From Eucommia ulmoides (taxonomy: Eukaryota; Streptophyta; Magnoliopsida; Garryales; Eucommiaceae): a stretch of 64,000 bases of DNA. Every line of letters starts with the position of its first letter. The first letter of the stretch is position 1. The notes beneath the pieces were generated by a model. The model saw only the letters and a program-made list of their open reading frames with translations. It was not told where the DNA came from and did not search any database. The translations under genes and the position numbers were made by a program. The DNA lies in contig CM028330.1 of the NCBI GenBank assembly GCA_016647705.1, forward strand, positions 48,672,897-48,736,896, given 5' to 3'. Positions 1 to 9,925 of this stretch are shown here, piece by piece.

Positions 1-857
1 ATAATCTTTTTAAAATGATTTTGTGTGTTTATCTGATTACGTGTTTTAATTTGTGCTACTCACACATTTGTTGTTAATTAGATATTAATTTACCTCACAT
101 TGTATTTATCACGTAGTAAATTTTAGGACATTAATCAAGTATAACTGTATTAAGGTGGTAGAAGCTCTTTGTGAGAAGAAATTTATATTTTTTCTGTATT
201 TGTAAGTTTGAACGGATTAGACATGGTTGGGTGGTGTCTAGTCAAAGTAGTTAGGTTTCAATCTTTTCTAGTGAAAAAGATTGTGGTTTGATCTTTGTTC
301 TAAGTATAAAAAGGTTATGTTATTTTTTTCCCTTGAAAAAAACTAGGTCCTGATTCTCCCTAAAATTGAATTAATTTTGAGTGAATTGTAAATGTTTAAT
401 CTTTACCGAGAAAAATGATACTTGTGAGTGTTGTGAGACTTTGATTCTTCCTGTAATAGAATTAGGTTAGTTTTTAACTTGGTAAAAAGATAAGATTATT
501 CCTTAGCCTGGGAAAAGGAAAATAAATGTTGATTCTGAACCTGAGAAAAGAATCGTTATAAGGATTTGGTTTCTACCATTAAAAGAATCAGGGATTTAGA
601 GGTTGCGAATCTCTGTGGAGCTCGGGGGACTAGATTAGGCAATGCTAGATTGCTGAACCAGGATATATCTTAGTGTGTTATATTATTTACTTTCTTTATA
701 TTTTGTTTGGATGTGCACCTAAAATTAAACACTTATTCGCTGTGTAACAAAGATAATAATTGATTATTTAATAATGAAGTGTTGAAAGATTTATTTGTTT
801 AATTTTTTTATAATTATCCAATTCACCTCCTTCTTGGGTAACTCACTGAGCCAATAA
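1..857 (+). mobile_element. 3' part of an LTR (family L), cut by the window edge
   Basis: This stretch matches, with many small differences, the 3' parts of the two solo LTRs at 14767-20552 and 20731-26111. All three share runs built around GAAAAG, AGAATT and GGTTTGAT, then GAACCAGGATA and a terminal block CTATCCAATTCA...CTTGGG near the LTR end. The other copies end in ACCAACA; here the end is worn to GCCAATAA. No internal retrotransposon sequence or tRNA primer site follows, so it is a solo or truncated LTR. It is probably Ty1/copia-like, which is inferred from the general look of the LTR end and not from any protein. Confidence 0.6.
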
Positions 858-879
858 TAATCTAATACGTTTTAGAACT

Positions 880-1022
880 TAATCACAATAATAATATCTA
901 ATAAACATGTATTTGGACACATAATTATAATCATTATAAATACATATTAATAATAATTTTATTAAATAAAATAATACAATTTATATATAATAAATTATTA
1001 AATTTTAAATTACTTTCTAACA
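880..1022 (+). mobile_element. 3' end fragment of a short LTR
   Basis: About 120 bases around 925-1022 (ATAATCATTATAAATACAT onward, ending TTTCTAACA) match the 3' end of the solo LTR at 62923-63676. The 5' part is missing, so this is a truncated copy. Confidence 0.5.
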
Positions 1023-2743
1023 CATTTGTCATATATATTGCAATTAAACTTAAATAATTTAGGAACATTCGGTGGGATGTCCCTTATTTTACCCTTAATT
1101 TATAAAAAGTCCCAGAGGCGAAAAAAATTTATGTTTTAGTCTCGCCTATTTTAAAAAGGCGGAAGCCCTGCACATGCACTTACACACACGCGGTTATGTG
1201 TAACAACTTTGTGTGTAAAATTTTGTTACATATTACAAATATAAATATATTACTGTATTTTGTAACATATAACAATTTTGTGTGTAAAATTTTGATAGAT
1301 ATAACAAAAATCACACAAAATAATGTAACTAAATGTATATAAATATATATAACTAATATTAAACTAATTTATGTCTCCAATATTTGTTAAATGTCATAAA
1401 TATTACAAAGATATATATAATTGTAATATGTAATTAATATTATATAAGTACATATAACAAAAAATACACAAATATATGTAAAAATATAATAATTATTAAA
1501 TTGTAAGTAATATTCGTTACATGTAACTAATATTCACAATAAAATCGAATTTATTCACTAAGTTATCCCTACAATCCCTGCAATATCCCTACAATCCTTG
1601 CAATACTGACTAAAACTCAAATAAAATTCAATTTAAATGACTAAATCAAAATCAAATAATAAAAAATAACTAATTACATATTAGACCCTAAAAATAGGAC
1701 TAGTCGCTGATTTTTCCAAAAAATTATCGCATATCTCAAATTGAGTTGCAATTGCAACTATTATTGCGTTGGTTGGTGCTATGAATGTTGCAACATTTAT
1801 TATATTTCTCGTAATACTAGTTGTTTTATTAATGAAAATAAAATTAATTTTATTAATCAAATTGAACATAATCGGTTCGCAGAATTTTAAGTTTCTCCAC
1901 TAAAATATTTTTTTTAATATTAATTGATTAAATTGATTGAGTAAGATAGACAAAAAATTAATTAATTATTATATTATCCACCTACCCATTAAAAGTGCTG
2001 AACCTAGTCAAATTGTCAAAAGCACTAAAAAAGCTTTCAAAACTAGTATTCCTATATGGGTCCCAAAAATTGTATGAGAGAAGAGACTTCATCGTGGATC
2101 CAAATTTCCTACACTCCACCGAAGAAAAATCCCTCTTACATGTTGCATTCAAACATTGCATAATTTGTACCTCACAAGACCTAACCTATAAGCACAATAA
2201 GGACTAGTTTGGCCAAGCTTCAATTTTTGACAAAAAAAATATTCTTTATGAGAATCAGTTTAAAACTGTTAGTTGTAAAATCAGTTCAAAATGTAAAAAA
2301 AATCTTTTGGATGTGTTGTTCAGTTGTGTTGTTTGTCAAAATCAGGCCAACTGTTTCTATTTAGATTTTATCTTCTTTTATTTTTTGATATACCCACGAG
2401 TGTTCTCACAGTCACACAAGGTGTGAGACTAATCTCGTTCAGAGTGTGTAATTGCTCCTCCCAACAAATGTTTTTCGACAGACTTGTACTCCTGATCTTG
2501 CAGAAGTCCATTAATTACTTTAACTCAAGCAAGACTTATCGGTTGAGTTACACTATGTTGGTGTATTTAGATTTATTTGTAAATGTTATTTTATAATGTT
2601 TATTTCCAATAATACCTTTGTTATAATAATTTGTATTATGTTGTTATGTTAATATTTTTTTTCATAACATATAATAATATTTACCACTAAACAATAAAAT
2701 GAAATAGCTATGGTTTCAATTTGGCTGGAAGGAACAAAATCAC
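1023..2743. other. AT-rich intergenic DNA, no gene seen
   Basis: No convincing coding region. The short open frames have no recognisable motif and strongly AT-biased composition. A short inverted pair, GAGGCGAAA and TCTCGCCT, lies near 1115-1146. CCCTACAATCC(C/T)TGCAATA is repeated in tandem near 1566-1605. Otherwise featureless. Confidence 0.5.
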
Positions 2744-2746
2744 TAA

Positions 2747-3412
2747 CGCCCCTTTTAGTAACCGTTTCCATTCCAGAAATTCTCATTCCATTTCCAGATT
2801 TTTGAAAATTCTATTTGGGAATAACATTTAGTAATTTTTATTTCCGTTTCCATTTCATTCCCATTTGAGAATTGTGCCCACTTTTTTCTTAAGAAATGAA
2901 AAACAAAAAAAAATTGTTTCTCATTATTCTCATTCCATTCCCAAAACACAAGGTCACTGTTCATCTGCCGGCCACCGCCCGCCGCCGGCGGCGGCCATCT
3001 CCGGTCACCGTCAGCCGGAAAACTTTCCGGCCACTTCCAGCCACAAGCCATTGTTACCCACCCGTCACCGCTGCCCGACCGTCGCCGGCGCCGGCGCCAT
3101 TGCCGTCCGACCGTCACCGGAGCTGGAGCCACCACCATCCGGCCGTCACCATCACCGGAGCCACCGCCGGCGCCGGCGCCGGAGTACCGCCGGCCAGCTG
3201 GCGATGGCGCCACTGCCGTCCGGCCAAAACAGAAAAAAAAAATTAAAAAAAAATTAGGATAAAATCGTTACCAAACACAATTCTCTTCCCAAAACAAAAC
3301 AAAAAAATTATCGTTACCAAACGCGATTCTACTCTCAAGAAAAAAATAAAATTCTCATTCCATTCTCATTCCACTGCTGGAATATAAACAGAAACGGTTA
3401 CCAAATGCGACC
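2747..3412. mobile_element. TIR transposon (Harbinger-like MITE), GC-rich core
   Basis: Inverted ends share GGTAACCGTTTC-type sequence: the left end has TTTTAGTAACCGTTTCCATTCC and the right end reads GAAACGGTTACCAAATGCG. They continue inward as ATTCTCATTCCATT. A TAA duplicates on both sides (2744-2746 and 3413-3415), as PIF/Harbinger elements produce. The middle, about 2955-3225, is rich in CCGGC and GCC triplets, unlike the surroundings. Open frames across it on both strands are composition artefacts. A sister element with the same ends and a different core lies at 20800-21738. Confidence 0.55.
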
Positions 3413-3689
3413 TAAATTAACATTGTGTTTAAAACCTATCAGGATCATTTTCCTAACAACTAAATTTAAGGGGCATAAAGTATGAAAAAACTTGGGAACT
3501 TTTTCCTCGTCTCTCGATACCCACTTAATAACTAGAGAGAGAAGAAAGCAATTTTTGTCCGGTATACCGACATAATAGAGTTGTTTACATTTAAAAAAAA
3601 AAAAACAAACACCCGACTGAAATGCAATCTGCCAAAAAATCGATTCCAATGGAACCGATTTATTTAATATTTTTTTTTTGGCCTGCCAG

Positions 3690-3965
3690 AGTAGGTAAGG
3701 GAGCATCGGCTCCCTTTGAGCCGATGCTCCTTTTGTTCAATTTGCGCTACGTACAAAAACACTTCTTGGAGTATTTGTATAATTAACCCAAATCAATTTA
3801 AAACACAACAAAAGGAGCATCGCTCCCTTTGAGCCAATCTTCCCTCCCTTTTTTTTTCTTTTATATATATATTTGGGTTAATTACACAAAAACAAATCAA
3901 ATTCAAAAACTAAGGAGCATCGGCTAAAGGTAGCCGATGCTTTTTTGTTTTATTTTTAAGAAAAT
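3690..3965. repeat. Cluster of GCATCGGCT palindromic hairpins
   Basis: Three hairpin units occur in 270 bases. The first, at 3700-3731, has perfect 12-base arms (GGAGCATCGGCT / AGCCGATGCTCC) around a 7-base loop. The second, near 3812-3840, is the same unit decayed. The third, near 3915-3940, has arms GCATCGGCT / AGCCGATGC. Between them are inverted copies of a GTATAATTAACCCA / GGGTTAATTACAC segment. A worn copy, GCATCGGCTATCACGTAACCGAT, lies near 40229. No transposon end is obvious. Confidence 0.6.
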
Positions 3966-4090
3966 TTGGTAAAATATTTCATTCTATAAAACTATCACTC
4001 TGCGAAATCATATCACAATAATTTTTTAACACATAACATATCTTAGAAAATAGTTTTTTGAGTTTTCGGACCTCTCAATAAAATTCCTTT
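3958..4090. repeat. Dispersed repeat also present at 14037-14165
   Basis: Both copies contain ATAAAACTATCACT or a near match, a T-run with ACACA, then TTAGAAA and GGACCTCTCAA in the same order and spacing. This suggests a short AT-rich miniature element. No termini could be fixed. Confidence 0.35.
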
Positions 4091-4956
4091 ATTTTTATTA
4101 AGTTAATTATATAAACATTTTTTCGTGGTGTTTGTATAATTAAATTTTTTTGTATTATCTGTTAATTTGTAGAGAAAAGTAAAATTTAATCATAAAACTT
4201 ATAATATAATTTTTTAATTTAATTATTTAATTTTGAGATTTGAATAAATTGAATAATTAATTAATATTTTAAAATTAAATTAAAAAAATAAAAATTATAC
4301 TTTTGAAATGTGACTAATTCATTATTAGTTATATCTTTTAAATCACAATTAAGATATTTATTATTATAATTTTAAGTATTTATGTTAAAAATAATTAAAT
4401 ATTAAATTTTTTAAAATAAATATTTAAAGATTTAAACTCTATTTTATTAGTCAAGTTAGGACATAATTTTTTTTTTTATTATAAAAAAAATGTTTTGTCG
4501 GATCAATAAACGTTATCAGCGACAAATCATAAATTATCTAGTCTAAAAATAAAATAAAATAAGACCCAAAGAAAAAGGGTCAAAACGTGAAAGACGTCCA
4601 TTGGAATACAGCCATTTCTATATTATATATTGTGCAAGAAAACGTGTTCTTTGATAAATATCCACCACCACCATCGCCATCACACAACCACCGCCAGCCA
4701 TGCGCACAGCATTCAAAAAGAAGAGTGCACGGGAAAAATTTTGGTAAACATTTCAGACTAGTATTAATAACTTGGAAGACCCATAGATACATTGGGACAA
4801 AATTTCGTTATTGCTATTTTAATTTTTAAATTAAAAATAAAATAAATATATATACGACTCAAAATTTTATTTTATTTTTTAATCAAAACATGAATATTTG
4901 TTCTTTTTGTTCTTAAATTTTTGAGAGCATAAAAAAAAGTAATATTTGAAGCACTG
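4091..4956. other. AT-rich intergenic DNA, no gene seen
   Basis: Very AT-rich from 4091 to 4560. Open frames on both strands near 4580-4830 include a CCACCACCATCGCCATC simple-sequence tract and show no known domain. Confidence 0.5.
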
Positions 4957-4961
4957 ACAAC

Positions 4962-5843
4962 TGATAAGGAGTATTTTCGCCACCCATCAATGACTACTCA
5001 CAGCTTCACACGTGGTAGGTAAAAAATCCCGAGGAGACCATTTGACTAACGTCCATCACACACGTTAACTGGACCTTTTCACTGAGCAGAGGTCAGAGGG
5101 CACCTGTCCCGACCTCATAATGTCGATCTCATGCGACCAATCATGCTATGACCGACCTCATGTTGATGACCATCGACCTCATAATGCCTATCTCATGCGA
5201 CCAATCATGATATGACCGACCTCATAATGCAGATCTCATGTGACCAATCATGATGTGGCCGACCTAGTGTTGACGACTACCTCCCAGCGACCAGCATTGA
5301 GGGGTTCTTCACCACGACAGCCGAACCGGTCTATTATTAGTGACCTCGGGACACTAACCTCCCATGCTATCAAAAGAGACTATGTCATTACCATAAACTG
5401 AGCTCTGTCTCCTATTCATTTGGGTTAGCCCATAAACTCCTCCTAGTGAGTATAAGGACAAGGCCCAATGGTCTAAATCACACCACGTGCCTCCTCATTA
5501 CCATGTGTTGGTTTACGCTAATTAACCAAACTCAAGGCTCTAATATCACAGAGCTAATCTTACACCTTTCCTATAAATAACGTGATAATAATTGTACTAG
5601 GTACGCGAGAAGTTCTTATTTAGGACACTTAAACTCCATTTTACCACTCTCATGCCGGAAGGACTCCGTCGGGCATACCCCGACAAATCTTTGTGTAGGT
5701 ACTTGCTTGGACTTCAGATGTATTTACCGAGGACCATTCACACAACAATGAACACCCTATACCAAAAAGATGTCAACTCAGCAAAAATCTTTGTGTGGAC
5801 TCTGACCGGATTAAGTGTAAGTGTTCGCTAATTTTCAACACCA
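4962..5843 (+). mobile_element. Solo LTR, Ty3/gypsy Tat/Ogre-like
   Basis: Starts TGATAAGGAGTATTTTCG and ends ACACCA. It is flanked by a perfect 5-bp duplication ACAAC (4957-4961 and 5844-5848) and is 882 bp long. Near its 3' end it has a TATA-like CCTATAAATAA (about 5570), then CTCATGCCGGAAGGACTCCG...TTTGTGTAGGTAC, the layout I associate with Tat/Ogre-type plant LTRs. GACCTCATAATG...CATGCGACCAATCATG is repeated in tandem at about 5110-5260. No internal region is present. Class is from general resemblance; the boundaries are from the sequence. Confidence 0.75.
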
Positions 5844-5848
5844 ACAAC

Positions 5849-7341
5849 AATTATGATATAGTGTTTGCAATTATATTTCTGTTTTGGTAATGATAACTAT
5901 TCTTAAATTATTTTATAATTTTCCAAAAGAAAAATAAAGGGACACGCTTGGTTAACATTAAATCTCCTTTTCGTATATTTTAATTCATCTTCTCTTTCTT
6001 TCTCTCTTCAATCAAGTGTCCATGTGAAACACCATTACCATCTTTCACTACTAAACCAACCATTCTATTCTTCACCAATTTATTCCTCTTCCAAATTTGT
6101 TAATAATTCGTTTTTTTTTTGTTTTTTTTTTTTAAATTAAATCAATCAATGAAAAAAAATTAAAAAAAAATCCGGACAACAATAACAAATCATAAAAAAA
6201 ACAAAAAATACAAAATGATGTTTACCTATTGAATTCTCCTATCAAGTTACATATAAAAGAGTAAAAATGAATTCCAAATAAAAAAATAAATGAATTTGGA
6301 ACAAAAATATAATTAAATAAAATAATATTTAATTATTGAATTCTCCATAGTTCAAAGGACTAAAGCAAGTCGATAATACATAAAGAAATTAGGAACAAAA
6401 CATGAGCCTACGGATATGGACGACCATTCAAAATTCGATTACGATCATGATGTTAAAATTTAAGGTGAGAGTTCAAATTATTTAGAAAGAGATACATTTG
6501 ATACAAAGGTGTAGAATATAATTTCAAATATGCACAAAGTCTAATAGTTTGTTATTTATCGGGTCAAAATGAAATTGGGAAAATTACAATTTTGGTTCCT
6601 AAATTTGGGATGAGTGTTCATGTGGTTCATTAGGTTTGCGAAGCTGTACATTTGATCTTTCAAGTTTCACTATGGTTTCAATCTGATCCAAATGCAAATT
6701 CCGTTAAAGAAATTGGATGAATTCCATTAGTACATGGGTATTCTAGTCAATTTTCTTGCTTTAAGTTTGGGTGGATTTCTAAACAGACACTAAGATTTTC
6801 AAAGATGGCATATTTGGTTTTTTATGTTCTAGTTCAGCTTCAATTTGGTCCAATCAAAAATTTGTTATGAAAATTGAACATATACCATTAGTTTCGGATA
6901 TTATCATCATATTTTGTGTCTATCCTTCTTTTTGTAACTATAAGAAGGGGCTTTTTTTTTTCTTCTAAATTTGCTTTTTTCACTCATACATTTCATACAT
7001 ATTTGGAATAAAATTTGTACACCTATATTTAATGAAAATTGAATAAAAATCTTAAAAATGTAATACATGATTTATAAAAATCAAGAGGGGGTTATATAGA
7101 AATTTAGGAATTTTAATTGAACTTTTGGTAAACTATATGGATTTTGTTTTTCATTCTTCACAATTTAATACAATATTTATAAAAATTAAAAAATTTAATT
7201 GAATTTCATTAAAATATAGTGATAAAAATTCTATTATTTATAATTTAAAAGAGAATCTATATCTAATACTTAAAAGTAAAAGGAGAGAGAAAATTTTAAT
7301 ATGGTTAAAGAATGCATTTTTTAAGGTTTTTTTTTTATGAA
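5849..7341. other. AT-rich intergenic DNA with degenerate repeats
   Basis: No gene seen. 6560-6930 has two rough copies of a module running from a TTTGGTTC-like start to CAATTTGGTCC / CAATCTGATCC, resembling common plant miniature-element debris. The rest is poly-A/T and low complexity. Confidence 0.4.
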
Positions 7342-7342
7342 T

Positions 7343-7825
7343 TCTATTATATATATAAAATAATGAGTGGCCGCACTCAATATTTTTCAGGTATACTTAA
7401 TTTTTTTAATTGATGAAAAAATATATGATTAATTCCTTGCTTCGCTTTTTAAATTACTTCAAAAAATAATTGTGATTCAAATCATAATTCCACCCAAAAA
7501 GAAAATAGATACAATATACATTAATTAAATTATAATTTTTTAACTTGTTGATAAAATTAATTTTAATTTATAGTTATTTGTTTATTATTTTATTGTATAT
7601 TAGTAAAAATTAATTTGTAGAAATATTATTTTACTTTTTTATTATTTATGTAATTTTTAATAGTATGTTTATTTTCAAAATTTATAAAACATCATTATTT
7701 ACTAAAATTTATATATTTGCTTTCGAATATTGCCACCAAAGTAACCAAATGATACTGATGTATTTAATAATTCAATATTTTGACTTTATTATAATTTTAT
7801 TAAACTCGCGCAATGCGCGGGCTTA
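7343..7825 (+). mobile_element. Possible non-autonomous Helitron
   Basis: The left end, TCTATTATATATATAAAA, resembles the TC-starting, AT-rich 5' end of plant Helitrons. The right end has a GC-rich hairpin, CTCGCGCAATGCGCGGG (7805-7821, 8-bp stem with one G-T pair), followed by CTTA rather than the usual CTRR. The insertion point is not a clean A|T. No coding content. This is a candidate only. Confidence 0.3.
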
Positions 7826-8314
7826 AATTTTGTTTATAAAATCAAAAGGTATCTCTAAAAAGATATAAGATTTTTAATTGAATTTTCAAGATTTTTCATT
7901 CTCAATAATTATGAAATGTATAAGTGCAAGAATAGATTTTGGACAAAAATGACTTCTTGTAATTACGAAAAGAGAAACAGACATATAAAATAATAAAAAT
8001 ACTCCCAAACGATTTTTTTTTTTAGACAAATTGTTCGATTGTACCAAATTGAACCCGAATTGGAACACAAGGGACCAAATGTGTCATGTCTGCAACCTCA
8101 CGGTCTATGTAACTATTTTTTCCGATGAACAATGTAACAATTTTTGCCGATGAATAATGTAACAATGAAATTTCAATCTCATCAAGTCAATGTGATTAAC
8201 CATGAAAATCAACAAATCATAAAAAAATGCAAAACATGAAAAGGAACCCTAAAAATTAACAAACAGAAACTGCAAAACATGAAGAAAAAGACGCAACAGA
8301 AACTTCAAATAAAT

Positions 8315-9068
8315 GGCATGTTTGATAACCACTTAATTTTTAAGTGCTGAAAATTAAATGCTTAAATTTTAAGTGCTGAAAATTTAAGAAGATTATTTGA
8401 TAACATTAAATTTTAAATGCTGAAAATTATTTACTTTACATAACTACACTTGAATCAAGATTAAAAAAAAAAATCTAAACAAAAAATTTACTTCTCAATC
8501 AACCAAATCGATGAAACACGTAAAACATATAAGTAATTAAGCATCAACAAATTTCAGCAATATCAACAGGAATTCGAAGAAATTGCTATGAAATTACACA
8601 TAACACAGATCAATCAGAAGAAGATGAAGAATAAATAGTATTTCATAGGAAGAATCACTGCAAATGTCATCCCTCTTCTTAAAACAGTACATAAATAAAA
8701 TAATTAAGTGAAATATAAAATATAAAAATAAAAAAATAAAATATAAAAAAATAAAACAAAAAAAAATAAAAAAATAGAGAAAGTCAGATTTTACAAAAAC
8801 TAAATAAATGTTAAAAAAAAAAAAGATAAATTAAAAACAAGTATGAGATATTATTTATAATTATTTACCTTCTATAGAAACAAAATGAATTAAGCAAACT
8901 AAATTAAGTTAAAGGATATTCACTTAATTTTTTACTTAAATTTTGACTTAATTTTTAAATTAACTTAATTAATTAAGTTATTCTAATTGCATTTATCAAA
9001 CAAATTTAATTAATTAAATACTTAATATAATAAATTTTAAGTACTTAATTTAATTATCAAATGAGCCC
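8315..9068. mobile_element. TIR element with long AT-rich inverted ends
   Basis: The left end, GGCATGTTTGATAACCACTT, and the reverse complement of the right end, GGGCTCATTTGATAATTAAA, match and continue into TTAAGT/ACTTAA-rich arms. I could not find a convincing target duplication. The interior is AT-rich with no open frame of interest. It looks like a MITE; superfamily unknown. Confidence 0.45.
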
Positions 9069-9683
9069 AAAGTGCAAATTGATTCATCACCAGTTGGTTG
9101 CTTAAATTAGGATGGAACCCTAATTTATTCACAAAATGCAAAAAAAATACCCTATTTTATTCACAAAATGCACAAGAAACATGAATAAATTGGAAAACGA
9201 ACCTGAAGAAAATGAGTGACGGACGACGAAGGAAGAAAAGGATTCGGCGTCGACGATTTGACAAAGAAGAAAACGATTCGACGACGGACGAGCGAACTGC
9301 GAAGAACTCAAGCTGAGGAACGAATGAAAGATTTGTGAAATTACACCTGTTTCAAAAGGATTTCCCAATCCTCTATTTACCACTTGAACGGATTTCACGA
9401 TTTTCTCCCTCTTAAAATCCAAATAATGAATTTATAAAAAAAAAAAATTAAAATTCTCTAATCAAATAAAATTCTCGCTAGAAATTTCTTACCCAAAGAC
9501 CACCTAAATATATTTCTTCTAGAGCAAGAGGAGCCACTTCAACAAACAAATTGAAGGTCAAAGGTGTAATAAACGAGGTGTAAATTTTCCAAGAAAAGAA
9601 AAAGGGTGGACAAAATTGTCCATTTATTCCTATAACGGAAAGGTATGCAGTGTGCAGCACGCCTTTCTTTTAGGCACAGATAA
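9069..9683. other. Intergenic DNA upstream of the JAZ gene
   Basis: No supported gene. 9190-9310 is rich in GACGACG/GAAGAA triplets and gives spurious open frames. 9440-9680 is probably the distal promoter of the JAZ gene. Confidence 0.4.
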
Positions 9684-9689
9684 CACGTT
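9684..9689 (-). promoter_or_regulatory. T/G-box (AACGTG) upstream of the JAZ gene
   Basis: CACGTT on + reads AACGTG on -, about 240 bases before the ATG. MYC2-type bHLH factors are known to bind this G-box variant in jasmonate-responsive promoters, including those of JAZ genes. A 6-bp match can be chance. Confidence 0.3.
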
Positions 9690-9925
9690 TTTAAATCGCC
9701 GAAAAAAGCACGAAGCGGACAAATTTGAAATAATCTACAAACCAATAAAAAACCCCATTTATTCCTCGTGCTGCTTTTACCAATCCCCACAACAAATCCA
9801 TACATATTTAACAGATTCCTCCACCGATCTCAACTTCAACAATCCTCATTCTTCTCAACGAATTCAGTCGTATTTTTTCATATCAACGGCAAAGCACTTG
9901 TATCTTGTTCTTGTTCGCCGGAATT

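Noticed and set aside
2755-3257. Three overlapping open frames of 116-152 codons
   Set aside because: They arise from the CCG/GCC triplet core of a TIR element, are open on both strands and have no domain.
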